A DNA stretch of 64,000 bases from JALYXI01 sp963795835 (GCA_963795835.1 CAWCJC010000004.1:248001-312000), one strand, 5' to 3'; counted from the first letter of the stretch, positions 54,226 through 64,000 are shown. Numbers and translations are program-made. The notes: generated by a model not told the origin, from the letters alone.

Positions 54226-54855
54226 TTACCCTCCCGGGAATGAGATTTTCACTAACTCAGGGGTCAGATCGAGTAAGTACCCTTCTTTCCCCACATTCAT
54301 CGCCTTTGTCTCGCCCAATCGCTCCGCCACACCCGCCGCCTCATGAATGTGCCCGCAGAAAAAATACTCCGGCTGCACCCGTACCAGGAAATCGCGAATG
54401 GCCGTACTGCCTGCGTGGCGGAAACTTCGCATGCGGTCGAGCGCGGTCCCATAAGGTGGACAATGGCACACTACTAACGTCGGCCTCACTGTGTCGAACT
54501 CCGCCAAGCGCCGCGCGATTTCTTCCTCTGAATACTCCCCCGGCGTTTCGAACGGCGTTGGATTCGAATATCCCAGCCCTGCGATCCGCTGCCCCGCAAA
54601 GCTAAACGAATGCCCGTGAAAACTCTCGAAGCCAAACTTCTGGCAGAACGCCTCGACCTGCGGCTCGGTTTCATGGTTGCCGGGAATCACCCTTACCTTG
54701 CCCGCGCGCCCTTTCATCACCTCACCGGCCTCATCGATTTTCCTTCCGAAGTTCGTCAGATCCCCCGCGCACAGATACAGGTCCGCATCTACCGCCATTA
54801 GGCGCTCCAGCGCCCGCCAATCCGCATGGATGTCGGAAAAGATCAGGATCTTCAG
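54226..54855 (-). CDS. Calcineurin-like metallophosphoesterase
   Basis: Phosphoesterase of 209 residues with the full dimetal set: Asp and His in LIFSDIHADWRAL, Asp in LCAGDLTNFG, Asn and His in IPGNHETEP, VVCHCPPYG and CGHIHEA. The first motif is encoded upstream of the first in-frame ATG (54798), so translation must begin earlier. The only candidate is CTG 54855 in the junction TTCTGA, which overlaps the TonB receptor stop by four bases (CTGA). The substrate is unknown; such proteins act on phosphodiesters or diadenosine polyphosphates. Confidence 0.85.
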   Translation of the reverse strand: MKILIFSDIHADWRALERLMAVDADLYLCAGDLTNFGRKIDEAGEVMKGRAGKVRVIPGNHETEPQVEAFCQKFGFESFHGHSFSFAGQRIAGLGYSNPTPFETPGEYSEEEIARRLAEFDTVRPTLVVCHCPPYGTALDRMRSFRHAGSTAIRDFLVRVQPEYFFCGHIHEAAGVAERLGETKAMNVGKEGYLLDLTPELVKISFPGG

Positions 54856-57800
54856 AAATTCAGCTTCGCTCCCATCTGGAACTTCCGCGATGCGCTCTCC
54901 ACGCCTCCGCCAATCCTGCCGAACAAGGAGGACGTAATCGTTGCGGTGGGTAAGCCGAAGGAAGGCGTATTTGTGATATTCGTTCCATCGGCCCGAAGTT
55001 CCAAATTCACCTGCTCCCGAATCTTCACTCGCTTGATAAACGCCAAATCCACATCGATGAATCGCGGGCCAAAAAAATAGCCCTTCCCCGTATTCCCCAA
55101 AGTTCCCGCCGCGGGAGGCGTAAATAGAGCTTTATCGGTGTCCGGATTGAAAAACCATTTGTAGCCGTTATAATCCTGCACCTGGCCTAAGCTATGCGAA
55201 CAACCGTTGCAATTTGCGGTGGACTGCACTACGCTCCCGAAAGTATCGGATCCCGAAAATACCGTAAACGGCCGCCCTGAATAGTAAGTGAAAATCGGCG
55301 CCACTTCCCAACCGCCAATTACACGATCCAAAAGCCCCGAACTACTGCGCCCGAACATCTTGCCGCGTCCGAAAGGCAGCTCAATGGTCGCGTGGGCCTG
55401 AACCGCGTGGCGATGATCGTATTGCGGCTCGCCATAGTTCAATTTTCGGTTGTAAATATCGAACGGCGTCGAAGAAGCCGATTGCGAATTTTGTTGACCC
55501 ACCACGGTAAACGTCGGGTCGAAGTCGCGTGTCGCCAGGGCTTTCGACAACGTATAGCTCATCTGAAAGTAAATCCCGCTCTTATATCGCTGCTGATACT
55601 GAAGAACCAGCCCGTTATAGGTCGAGAAATCGTTGGAATCTATCACAGTAACTCCGCCCGCAAACTGCGGAAACGGAATCACCGCGAAAGGACTCGCGCC
55701 CGATAGCGACGTCACGTTTCTCGGGCCGTTCGCCGAAGCCTGGGTCCGCTGGCCCAAGGCGCTATAGATCGCGGCATAGCTGTTCAAGCTGAGCGCGCTC
55801 GAATACTGGGACCGGATCATATCGGAAGCGGTCTTTCCCGCCGTCACGCGGGTGTCGGCCGAAAACAGGTTGTTCAATAGATCGGATTGTCCACCTGCTT
55901 TCACTGTATTGAATGCGTCGATCACTCCCGGTGCGAAGAGATTTGGCTGATTCGCATTGTAGGCTCCCGTCAGGTGATAAGCCCGCCGGCCCACATAGTC
56001 GACTTCGAACACGCCGCCTTTCCAGACTTCACGCTGGAACGACAAGTCCCACTGGTGAGTCGTCGGAATCTTGAAATTCGGGTCAAGCACCGCGATCGAT
56101 GCCGTAGAAAAGGCCGCGGGAGCCCTAAAGTTTGACGGGACTGATTCCTGAAGGCGGCTGTACTGCCGAAACGGTCGAGAGTCGCGTATCTTTCTGCCCC
56201 AAGCTCGTATCGTCATAGCTATAGATCAACCCGGGAAGGTTGTTGAACACCTGCGAGGAGATAAGAAACGAATTCAAACGGTCATACGCAATCCGGTAAT
56301 TGGCGCGAATCGAAGTTTTGCCCGTCGAGAACGGATCCCACGCGACGCCGATGGAAGGCCCGAAATCGTAACTGTTCTTGAACAGCCCACCCTGGACCCA
56401 TGTCGCGCTGTTTGTCGGGGTCGCGCCGCCGACGAGCGGTTGACTCGGATGCGAAATCACCGGGTTCGGTGAAGTAGGCGCAAGTTTTACTTCCAGGCGC
56501 ATCCCCAGGTCCACAGTTAAGTTTCGCCGCACCTTCCAGGAATCCTGCGCGAAGAAATCAAACTCGTTCCAATGCGCTTCAAACGGTAGTAACCCCGTCG
56601 TGAACTTCTGCCCGTCGGGGGCGGAAAAGCCGCGTTGCACTTCTCCCACGCGGCCCAGCAAAAAGTTGATAGCTGATCGAACACCCGGAAGATCATTCGA
56701 TTGGTTGATGCTTACCGGAATATTGAATGCCGTGTTATCGATGTCCGCGTTGAAATAAACATCCGTCGCGGCGTTATAAGCGCCCACACTGCCGCGCTGA
56801 TCGCTCTCGCGCCCGAACCGCAGATTGGTTCCGAACTTCAGCGCATGAGAGTTCACCTGATAGGAGACGTTGTCTACAAACTGCCAGGTATTCAGAATGC
56901 GAGAGTTCCCGAAATCGGCAAGCGGCACGGCAACAGGCGCTCCCCCGGCATAGGACAGGCCATTCAGACTCGCGGCCGGTGAATCGAAGATGAACCCGAA
57001 TCGATTCAATCCGAAAATCGCCTCGTTCGTGACATGCGCGCTCGGATTGCTGCGCCAGTTAAAGGCAAAGTTCTTGGGATCGCGCTTCGTGTTTACCTGA
57101 CACCCTGTTCCGGGAAACAACGCAAGGCCGCCGTTCGCGCTATCGCAATTGGTATCCTGCTCGCCGAAACTCACTCGCGCATAAACGGTGTTCTTCCCAT
57201 TAATGATCTGGTCGATTTTGAAGGTCACATCGTGCTGGCGCTCCTGGCTCGGTGCCGAAAACGCAAAGCCCGCGGTATTCAATCCATCCCCGACACTAAA
57301 CACGTTCGGCAAAGGCGCGGCGTTCACCAATCCTTGCGTGGTCTTATCCAGACCCAGCCGCTGCGGGTCGTTCGCCACAACGTTGTACGTGCTCACCGAA
57401 ACTCCCGGCGCGAGATTGCCGTTCGCGTCAACCGATGCGTTGGGCGAACCAGCCGGATTATTGCGCCCACCAGGGACATAGCGGAACAACCCCTGCCGGG
57501 CTTGCGCCGTATAAACAGTTTGCGTCACCGCGGTTGTTGAAAGCGCATCCAGAGCCTGCACGTTCACGAAGAAAAAGGTGTGGTTCTTAATGATCGGCCC
57601 ACCCACATCGCCGCCAAAGATGTGCTGCACAAATTGCTTCTTGCCCAGGCTGTTGTAATTGTTCTGCCACTCGTTCGCGTTAAACCGAGGTGTGCGATAA
57701 AACTCAAACCCGGCACCGTGGAACTGGTTCGTGCCGCTTTTGGTGATGAGCGCAACCTGCGCGCCGCTGCTGCGCCCATATTCCGCGCTCGGATTGCTGG

Positions 57801-58455
57801 TGATTACCCGAAACTCCTGCAGCGAATCCGGGTTGGTGCGCAAAGGCGAGAAATTCGAGCCGCCACTGCTGCTCTCATTATTGTCGATGCCATCGAGAGT
57901 AATGTTGAACGCCCGGTCCCGCGCGCCGAACACGATGACAGCCCCACCTGTAATCGTCTGCGTATCAATTACTCCGGGCTGCAGGTCGATAAGTCCCAAC
58001 GGGTTCCGCCCGCGTGTCCCCACGATGGGGAGATCTTTGATCGTTTTCTCTTCAATGATGTTGCCGATATTCGCCGAAGAGCTTGTCTGAACCGCTTGTG
58101 CAGCATCGGTGACCTCGATCGATTCGGAAACGCTTCCCACTTCAAGCCGTACATTAACCGTCGTCGGCTGCCCGATCGTCACCGGATTGCCGGGCGAATC
58201 GAATCTCCGGAAGCCCGCAGCTTCCACCATCACACGGTATGTGCCCGGCTGCAGCGATTCGAACTCGTAAGTTCCGCTGGCGGTGCTGGTGGTGTTGAAA
58301 GTGGCTTGGGTCCCCTGGTTCGTCAGGGACACCGTCGCTTTTGCAACCGGGGAATTCGAAGCATCTGTGATGATTCCGGTAAGCCGTGACGTACTGCCCT
58401 GTCCGAAGGCCAAAGTAGAAGTAAGAACAAGCAGGACCGCAAAGCGCATTCGCAA
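54852..58455 (-). pseudogene. TonB-dependent receptor-like outer membrane protein, frame broken
   Basis: Outer-membrane protein of about 1200 residues: signal peptide (RFAVLLVLTSTLAFGQ), carboxypeptidase-regulatory-like domain (GIITDASNSPVAKATVSL), plug region (NITLDGIDNNESSSGG; AEYGRSSGAQVALIT) and barrel ending in the terminal Phe of MGAKLNF. Near 56137-56139 the frame changes. STVSAVQPPSGIS is followed by PVKL and a stop, while SNFRAPAAFSTASIAVLDP continues one base over, so one C of the CCC is extra. Gene size after correction matches acidobacterial receptors. It probably serves uptake of a glycan or other large nutrient. It starts 13 bases downstream of xerC on the same strand. Confidence 0.88.
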
Positions 58456-58468
58456 ATGTTAACAGACC

Positions 58469-59299
58469 TTATGCTTTTGGATGAGCTTTATCGTAGACAG
58501 CCATGATTTCCGTCAACGAGAGCTGAGTATATTTCTGCGTCGTTGAGAGACGCGCATGACCGAGTAATTCCTGAATGGACCGCAAGTCCGCTCCATCGCT
58601 CAACAAGTGGGTCGCAAAAGCATGCCGCAAAGAGTGAGGATGCACTGTATCGTCCTGTAACAGCGCGGTCGAATACAGTTTCACGATGGTGCGCACGCTC
58701 CGATCGCTCAACCGGCGCCTGTGATGATTCAGGAACAGCGCAGGTTCCGACACCGGCGCGCTTCTCACACGGAGCCATCTTTCCAACGCTGCCACCGCCT
58801 TACCGGCGTACGGAACCTGCCGCTCCTTACGCCCTTTCCCACGCACTCGCAGCCAGTGCTCGGTGTAATCGATGTCTTCTAGATTCAGCCCCACCAGTTC
58901 GCTTACTCGAAGTCCCGCCCCATAGAGCAGTTCGAGCATTGCCAAGTCACGGTCCGGGTAGGGCCGCTCCACGCCCGCAACCCGGTCCATCATATTGGCC
59001 GCTTGCTCCGCGGTCATCACGGCAGGCAGTTTCGCGGGGGCTTTCGGCAGCCGTAACAGCTTCGCCGTGTTCGCCGCAACCAGGCCTTCTCGCGAAAGAT
59101 AGGTCATGTAAACGCGGGCAGCCGAAATATGCCGCCGAATTGTAATCGCGCTCAATCCGCGGCCATGCAACCCGGCCACCCACTGCCTCAGATCAAGCAA
59201 CGTTAGCTGCTCGGGAAGCGTGCTTAGGTCCGCCGCGTAGTTGCGGATCGTATGCGGGCTCGCATTCTTCCGCCGCAGTTCAGCCGAGAAAAGCCTCAA
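58469..59299 (-). CDS. xerC: Tyrosine recombinase XerC
   Basis: XerC/XerD-type recombinase of 276 residues that resolves chromosome dimers at dif. It has an N-terminal SAM-like part (ASPHTIRNYAADLSTL) and catalytic residues Arg in GAGLRVSELVGL, Lys in GKGRKERQVP, H..R in HSLRHAFATHLL, LGHARLS and Tyr in TTQKYTQLS. TTG 59299 overlaps the trmFO stop (TTGA), giving a normal N-terminus (LRLFSAELRRKN); a longer frame would overlap trmFO by 43 bases. The pairing of trmFO and xerC is common in bacteria, which supports a housekeeping role. Confidence 0.92.
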   Translation of the reverse strand: MRLFSAELRRKNASPHTIRNYAADLSTLPEQLTLLDLRQWVAGLHGRGLSAITIRRHISAARVYMTYLSREGLVAANTAKLLRLPKAPAKLPAVMTAEQAANMMDRVAGVERPYPDRDLAMLELLYGAGLRVSELVGLNLEDIDYTEHWLRVRGKGRKERQVPYAGKAVAALERWLRVRSAPVSEPALFLNHHRRRLSDRSVRTIVKLYSTALLQDDTVHPHSLRHAFATHLLSDGADLRSIQELLGHARLSTTQKYTQLSLTEIMAVYDKAHPKA

Positions 59300-60603
59300 A
59301 CCGCAACAGCATCCAGACTCTCCAGCGCGCGCCGGCAAATTTCCGCCTGCCGCGCCGGCTTATCGTGTCGAAAACCCTCCACGGGCGGGAACAGATCGAA
59401 GGCAATGTTCGCCGGCTGGTAATGCTTCGGATCGGCATTGCTGATGTAATGGCACAAACTTCCTAGCGCGCTCTCGCGAGGAAATGCCGTCACCGTGCGC
59501 CCTCGCGCTACATCGTTCGCATGGACCGCCGCGACCAATCCCGTCGCGATTGACTCCACATAGCCTTCCACGCCGCTGATCTGTCCCGCGAACAACGTCC
59601 GTGGATTTGCGCGAAGCTGCAGCGTTGCTGTCAAACAAGCAGGCGCGTTGATATAAGTGTTCCGATGAATCTGTCCGAACCGCAGAAACTCCGCGTTTTC
59701 CAACCCCGGAATCAGCCGTAAGATCCGCTTCTGCTCCCCGAATTTTAAGTGGTTTTGAAAACCAACCAAATTCCAACTGTCCGCGCGCGCTGTCTCCTGG
59801 CGGAGCTGCACCACTGCCCACGGACGCCGCCCGGTCCTGGGGTCGATCAGCCCCATTGGCTTCATCGGGCCAAACCGCAACGTCTCCGGTCCGCGACGCG
59901 CAATCTCCTCGATCGGCAAACAAGCCTCAAAAAACGGGACGTCGTCTGGAATGTGGCTCGCCACCGGCTCTGCAGCCCGCAGCGCCTCCAGGAAGCGATC
60001 GTACTCCGTCTTGTTGAACGGACAATTCAAATAGTCATCCGTCCCGTCGAGCGACTTCCCGTAACGCGACGCCCGAAACGCAATCCTGAGATCGATCGAA
60101 TCGCCGGCGACAATTGGACTGATGCTGTCGTAGAAGTAGAGCCGATCGTTACCGGTGATTTCCGCAATCTGCTGAGCCAACGTATCGCTCGTCAAGGGCC
60201 CGGTCGCAACAATCGTGATCAAAGAAGGGTCCACCGCCGTCACTTCCCGGCGGTGCAAGGAGATTCCCGGATGCCGCTCCACCACGCCCGTAAGATACTC
60301 CGCGAACAGCGTGCGATCCACAGTTAAGGCGTGACCGCCCGGAACGCGCGCATGGTCCGCCGCCTTCAGACAAATGGAACCATGCCGCCGCAACTCTTCT
60401 TTCAACAGCCAGGATGCTGAAGGATGCTGATCGCTCTTGAGAGAGTTGCTGCACACCAGTTCTGCGAAGCGGTCCGTTTGATGCGCCGCGGTTGTGCGGA
60501 CAGGTCGCATCTCAAACAGATCCACAGCCAGCCCCGCTTCCGCCAATTGCCAGGCCGCTTCTGTTCCGGCCAAGCCCCCGCCGATCACCTGAATGGGTTT
60601 CAA
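59296..60603 (-). CDS. trmFO: Methylenetetrahydrofolate--tRNA-(uracil-5-)-methyltransferase
   Basis: FAD/folate-dependent enzyme of 435 residues that methylates U54 in the T loop of tRNAs. N-terminal Rossmann motif VIGGGLAGTEAAWQLA; family blocks ELVCSNSLKSDQ, FFEACLPIEEIARRG, RFGPMKPMGLIDPRTG and AGQISGVEGYVES. Length is typical. It is followed by xerC with overlap. It starts nine bases before the end of the DoxX gene, whose frame is separate; possibly all are in one leftward unit. Confidence 0.97.
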   Translation of the reverse strand: MKPIQVIGGGLAGTEAAWQLAEAGLAVDLFEMRPVRTTAAHQTDRFAELVCSNSLKSDQHPSASWLLKEELRRHGSICLKAADHARVPGGHALTVDRTLFAEYLTGVVERHPGISLHRREVTAVDPSLITIVATGPLTSDTLAQQIAEITGNDRLYFYDSISPIVAGDSIDLRIAFRASRYGKSLDGTDDYLNCPFNKTEYDRFLEALRAAEPVASHIPDDVPFFEACLPIEEIARRGPETLRFGPMKPMGLIDPRTGRRPWAVVQLRQETARADSWNLVGFQNHLKFGEQKRILRLIPGLENAEFLRFGQIHRNTYINAPACLTATLQLRANPRTLFAGQISGVEGYVESIATGLVAAVHANDVARGRTVTAFPRESALGSLCHYISNADPKHYQPANIAFDLFPPVEGFRHDKPARQAEICRRALESLDAVAV

Positions 60604-60612
60604 ACTCTCAGT

Positions 60613-60927
60613 TTATCGCTGGCTTGCCCACCAGACCCACCACATCAGTGCTGCCTGCATGGGAATTCGAAACCAAAGCGCCCACCCCATATAGATGTTC
60701 GCGGGCAGCACCGCCACTAAGAGGGCGATCAATCCCCATCCCGCAGCGCGTCGAGTCACGGGCCAAAGCATTCCTAAACCACCCACGATCTCTGCCACGC
60801 CGCTTACCGCCACCAACACTCCCGGCGAAGGCAAGGCGGGCGGCACGATGTTCCTGTACATCGCCGGGAAAACGAAATGCAGTACGCCCGCCACGGTGAA
60901 TAGCACCGCAACCGGCCACTGCCTCAT
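60613..60927 (-). CDS. DoxX family membrane protein
   Basis: Membrane protein of 104 residues with four helices. The DoxX pattern is visible as VAGVLHFVFPAMYRNIVPP, then VSGVAEIVGGLGMLWPVTR and LPANIYMGWALWF. Members are linked to redox stress or quinone metabolism; the exact role is unknown. Its ATG overlaps the M20 peptidase stop by four bases (ATGA). Confidence 0.88.
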   Translation of the reverse strand: MRQWPVAVLFTVAGVLHFVFPAMYRNIVPPALPSPGVLVAVSGVAEIVGGLGMLWPVTRRAAGWGLIALLVAVLPANIYMGWALWFRIPMQAALMWWVWWASQR

Positions 60928-62307
60928 TCGCCGTAAAGTTCAAAGAAGTGCGCGACTGTCTTGATGCCCTTCTCGAACTGCCCGATGTTGAACTTCTCGT
61001 TCGGTGAGTGCAGCCCATCGTCTGGCAGTCCGAAGCCCATCAGCAGGGTCGGAATGTGAAGATGCTCCGCAAAGTCGCCCACAATCGGAATCGATCCGCC
61101 GCTGCGGGTAAACACCGTCCGAGCGCTGAAAATCTGGCTGAACGCCCGCGCCGCTACCTGCATTGCAGGATGGTCCGTATTCACCAGCAGGCCGGGCCCT
61201 TTGCCCAGCACCTTAACGGTCATGGTCACCCCGCGCGGCGCGTTTTTCTGAACGAAAGCTTCGAAAGCCGCGATGATTGTATCCGGGTCTTGATCGGGAA
61301 CCAGCCGGAAGCTTACCTTCGCCGTGGCTTTCGCCGGAATTACGGTCTTGCTGCCCGCACCGGTAAACCCACCCGCAATGCCATGCACCTCAAATGTGGG
61401 CCGTGCCCAGATGCGCTCGAACACGGAGTACTTCGTCTCCCCCGTAAGTTTTGTCGACCCGACCTCATGCTTGAGGAAGCTCTTCTCATTGAACGGCAGC
61501 GTTTCCCAGCTGGCGCGTTCCTCCTCTGATGGCGGCCTTACGTGATCGTAAATTCCGGGCACTTTGATTTCGCCCCGCGCATTCTTTACCTTGGCCAGCA
61601 ATTCGATCAAACCAAAGACCGCATTCGGCGCAGCGCCGCCATAGCCGCCGGAATGTAAATCACGCGCAGGGCCGGTCGCCTCCACTTCCATGTAGACCAG
61701 GCCGCGAAGCCCAATGTTCAAAGTCGGCAACCCCGGCGCGTACATATTCGTATCGCTCACCAGCGCGACGTCGGCTTTCAGCTTCTCCGGGTTTTCCGCC
61801 ACATACTTCGCAGATCGAAGCCCCGCCCACTTCCTCTTCGCCCTCGATCAAAAATTTCACATTTAGCGGCAGTTTCCCGTTCACCTTCATCAACGCTTCC
61901 ACGGCCTTGATGTGGATGTACATCTGCCCCTTGTCGTCCGCCGACCCCCGCGCCACCAGGTTGCCCTCGCGCTCTACGGGCTCGAATGGCGGCGAATGCC
62001 AAAGCTCCAGCGGGTCCGCCGGCTGGACATCATAATGCCCATAGCAGAGCACGGTCGGCTTGCCTGGCGCATGCAGCCAATCCGCGACCACCAGGGGATG
62101 CCCGCTGCCCTCGATCAGTTCGACATGCTCCATCCCGGAATCGCGAAGCTTCTGGGCCACAAACTCTGCCGCTCGCCTGACATCGTCTTTGTGATCGGGC
62201 AGAGTGCTGACACTCGGAATGCGTAATAACTGTTTCAGCTCCTCCAAAAAGCGCGGCTGATTCTCTTCAATAAAAAAGTTCAAGGCGGATGACATGTCAG
62301 CTTTCAT
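60924..62307 (-). pseudogene. M20 family dipeptidase, frame broken
   Basis: Zinc peptidase of about 460 residues. His and Asp ligands are in LCYGHYDVQPAD, bridging Asp in ARGSADDKGQMYIH, catalytic Glu pair in LIEGEEEVGG, and Asp in LVSDTNMYAPG. The dimerisation lid contains DLHSGGYGGAAPN, and the C-terminal His is near SPNEKFNIGQFE. After GASIC the frame turns into nonsense while the continuation KYVAENPEKLKADVALV is one base over. Removing one base at about 61809 repairs it. It hydrolyses di- or tripeptides in the cytoplasm. A second ATG at 62295 (SSALNFFIEEN) is an alternative start. Confidence 0.9.
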
Positions 62308-62366
62308 TCTAGGCCGCAGAGCTTTCTGGCCTTCTCATCCCCGGAAAAGAACTGCACTGCTGGTGC

Positions 62367-63326
62367 TCAGCGGCTTTGTGAAATCAATTCAGGCTCAGGG
62401 TATTGAAACGAAATGGCCGGCTGTTCGCGCCTTGTAATCAGCGCCGCCGACAATAGCAGCGCGGCAATCCAGAGTGCATCGGCCAAAACCAGATGGATCA
62501 ATTGCATCCAGACGGGAGCCAGCAGGATGGCATCCAGTCCGCCGAGCGCCCACTGCACCAGAACCAAACCTAACAGCGAGGCTGCAATCGGTTGCACCAA
62601 AGCGCTTTTGTTCTTTAAGAGCGCCGCGATCGCAAAGCCGCCCAGATACGCGCCCACAAGCATCGCAAACAGCGGATGATAAACGCGGAAACGGATCAAC
62701 GCATGTGCGGTGGGCGCAAAGTCGCTCCGGATGCCGTCAAGAAAAGAGGCAGAGGGATATAAGGTATCGCCCAGTGCGGTGACGGCGCCGCTCACGCCGA
62801 GCACGAGCGTTGCAACCAATCCCACCAGAGCAGGCACGCGCCACACATTGGCTCCCCGCCACTGAATGCGGGGCGCTCCGGACGCCCACCAGGCGGCAAG
62901 GGCGATTGCGCCGACCAGCAGGAACGTGTTTACCAGATGCACCGATAGATAGACGACACGCGCGAAAGATTTATCCAGCGCCACCTTCTCAAACAGCACC
63001 AGTCCCGCCCCAATGGCCGCCTCCACAAACGTGAACACAACGGCCGCAACCGCAGCTCCTCGCCCGGGATGACGCTTCGGCAGCGCCCGGAAGGCCCACA
63101 CCGCCAACCCAATTACCAGAAACGTGGATAACGCAGCAGTCAGCCGGTGCCCAAACTCAATCATGGTCGCCATTTGTGGGCTATGCGGCACCAGCACGCC
63201 GTTGCAGCTCGGCCAATGATTGCCGCAACCCGCGCCCGACCCCGTTGCTCTCACAAACGCGCCCCACGCAATCACCGCGAAGTTGTAGGCCAACACGCAC
63301 CACGCGTACTTTGCAAATCGCGTCAT
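62367..63326 (-). CDS. ctaA: Heme A synthase (COX15/CtaA)
   Basis: Eight-helix membrane protein of 319 residues that oxidises heme O to heme A for aa3-type cytochrome oxidases. Haem-ligand histidines are in MIEFGHRLTAALS, LSVHLVNTFLL, TAHALIRFRVYHPLF and MQLIHLVLADALW. The extracytoplasmic loop has ATGSGAGCGNHWPSCNG with the usual cysteine pair. I start at ATG 63326, giving the standard N-terminus TRFAKYAWCVLAYNF; a longer frame to 63404 adds a basic stretch without homology. It is divergent from crcB. Confidence 0.92.
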   Translation of the reverse strand: MTRFAKYAWCVLAYNFAVIAWGAFVRATGSGAGCGNHWPSCNGVLVPHSPQMATMIEFGHRLTAALSTFLVIGLAVWAFRALPKRHPGRGAAVAAVVFTFVEAAIGAGLVLFEKVALDKSFARVVYLSVHLVNTFLLVGAIALAAWWASGAPRIQWRGANVWRVPALVGLVATLVLGVSGAVTALGDTLYPSASFLDGIRSDFAPTAHALIRFRVYHPLFAMLVGAYLGGFAIAALLKNKSALVQPIAASLLGLVLVQWALGGLDAILLAPVWMQLIHLVLADALWIAALLLSAALITRREQPAISFQYPEPELISQSR

Positions 63327-63404
63327 AACTTCATTATCCAACCAGCCAGATAGACCAACCTTCGCCCGAAGCCGGGTCCGCCGGTTTGCTAGCATGTAGC
63401 GCAC

Positions 63405-63749
63405 ATGCAGCCCTTCGTCTATGTCTTCCTGGGCGGCGCGGCCGGATCCGTGCTTCGCTATTCCGCCGGGCTCCTCCTTCCTTCTGGAACTTTCTTCGTG
63501 AACATGCTCGGCAGCTTCCTCATCGGCCTACTCGCTACTCTTCTTCCGCAAGGTTCCCCCATTCGTTCGCTCCTCATCGTTGGGCTTCTCGGTGGGTTCA
63601 CCACGTTTTCTTCCTTTCAATGGGAACTGTTCGACGCCTTCAAACACGGACTGCCCTGGCATGCTACCCTCAACGCCTTCGGCAGCGTGGTGCTCGGCTT
63701 CGCCGCCTGCTGGGCCGGAGCTTCGCTTGCTACCATGCTCAATAAATGA
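63405..63749 (+). CDS. crcB: Fluoride efflux channel CrcB/Fluc
   Basis: Membrane protein of 114 residues with four helices. Family motifs are FLGGAAGSVLRYSAGL, the central FFVNMLGSFLIGLL with its conserved Asn, and LLGGFTTFSSFQWEL with the phenylalanine box of the fluoride pore. It works as a dimer to expel fluoride. No fluoride riboswitch is evident in the short upstream gap. The downstream peptidase ATG overlaps its stop. Confidence 0.95.
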   Translation: MQPFVYVFLGGAAGSVLRYSAGLLLPSGTFFVNMLGSFLIGLLATLLPQGSPIRSLLIVGLLGGFTTFSSFQWELFDAFKHGLPWHATLNAFGSVVLGFAACWAGASLATMLNK

Positions 63750-64000
63750 GGCTCCTCCTTTTCGCTTTTCTCGCGTCCTCTCTGCCCGCCCAAACGCTCG
63801 ATTGGCAATCGCTCAACGGCGAAACTCTGAAATACTTCACTGACCTTGTCAAGATCGATACAAGCAGCCCTCCGGGAAATGAAACCGTCGCGGCTCAGTA
63901 CGTCGCCCGCGTGCTTGAACACGAAGGTATTCCTTCAAAGCTCGTCGGTTCCAACCCAAAGCGCCAATCGCTCATAGCGCGATTGAAAGGCACCGGCGTT
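63746..64000 (+). CDS. M20-type metallopeptidase with signal peptide (3' truncated by window)
   Basis: The first 85 residues of an exported M20 peptidase. The leader MRLLLFAFLASSLPAQT is followed by the family start LKYFTDLVKIDTSSPPGNE and VAAQYVARVLEHEGIPSK. The metal-binding motifs lie beyond the window end. The ATG overlaps the crcB stop by four bases (ATGA). Confidence 0.85.
   Translation, partial: MRLLLFAFLASSLPAQTLDWQSLNGETLKYFTDLVKIDTSSPPGNETVAAQYVARVLEHEGIPSKLVGSNPKRQSLIARLKGTGV

Noticed and set aside
63327..63404. Fluoride riboswitch upstream of crcB
   Set aside because: The gap is only 78 bases between divergent starts, and I could not identify the conserved pseudoknot elements.

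Overview
The window is a GC-rich bacterial chromosome segment. The best taxonomic guess is Acidobacteriota, Bryobacterales/Solibacter lineage. This inference rests on two very large TonB-type outer-membrane proteins with an N-terminal carboxypeptidase-regulatory-like domain, an NHL-repeat secreted protein ending in a domain resembling the Solibacter-type TIGR03437 C-terminal domain, a Planctomycete-type cytochrome c fused to WD40 repeats, a DUF1080 protein, DUF2277, and a small CWPG-type lysine-rich protein. Many neighbours overlap by ATGA or GTGA junctions, so short translationally coupled operons dominate.

Layout. 1-4.6 kb: end of the complex I operon (nuoL, nuoM, nuoN) plus an alpha/beta hydrolase. 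4.6-9.5 kb: DUF1080 protein running into tRNA-Val, a Tat-type aldo/keto reductase, then a leftward operon (NUDIX hydrolase, membrane glycosyltransferase, aldo/keto reductase). 9.5-12.9 kb: a MocR/PdxR-type regulator followed by pdxS and pdxT (vitamin B6) and a low-molecular-weight phosphatase. 12.9-20.9 kb: envelope proteins, a TonB receptor and the NHL protein, then tRNA-Leu. 21-27 kb: leftward sodC-otsA-otsB-treS/maltokinase stress operon. 27-32.6 kb: MFS transporter, cytochrome c/WD40 protein, a large secreted protein and a sugar epimerase-like enzyme, ending at tRNA-Arg(TCT).

32.685-47.349 kb is an integrated mobile island bounded by a perfect 50-bp direct repeat of the 3' part of tRNA-Arg. 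It carries two tyrosine recombinases, an XRE repressor facing an excisionase-like HTH gene, phage-type small genes (DUF5681), a CHC2-zinc-finger primase, a DUF3987 ATPase-like replication protein, and many decayed genes. Its most striking structure is a pair of mirror-image arrays of a 9-bp iteron (ACGAAGGAA/ACGAAGTAA) sharing a 32-bp inverted repeat. One array lies just inside attL; the other lies between the primase/DUF3987 genes and the integrase. No capsid, tail or conjugation gene is recognisable. The layout resembles a phage satellite or other replicating integrative element, which is inference.

47.4-64 kb: a Flp-pilin-like small gene, a DUF362 protein, a DPP4-type peptidase, MFS plus acyl-CoA ligase, DUF2277, a metallophosphoesterase, a second TonB receptor, xerC, trmFO, DoxX, an M20 dipeptidase, ctaA, crcB and the start of another M20 peptidase.

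Quality caveat: at least twelve otherwise well-conserved genes are interrupted by a single-base frame break. Ten need one base removed and two need one base added. Seven of the ten are outside the island, including nuoN and pdxT. This looks more like residual insertion errors in the assembly than biology, although decay inside the island is also evident. Frame-broken genes are listed as one feature over their full extent.
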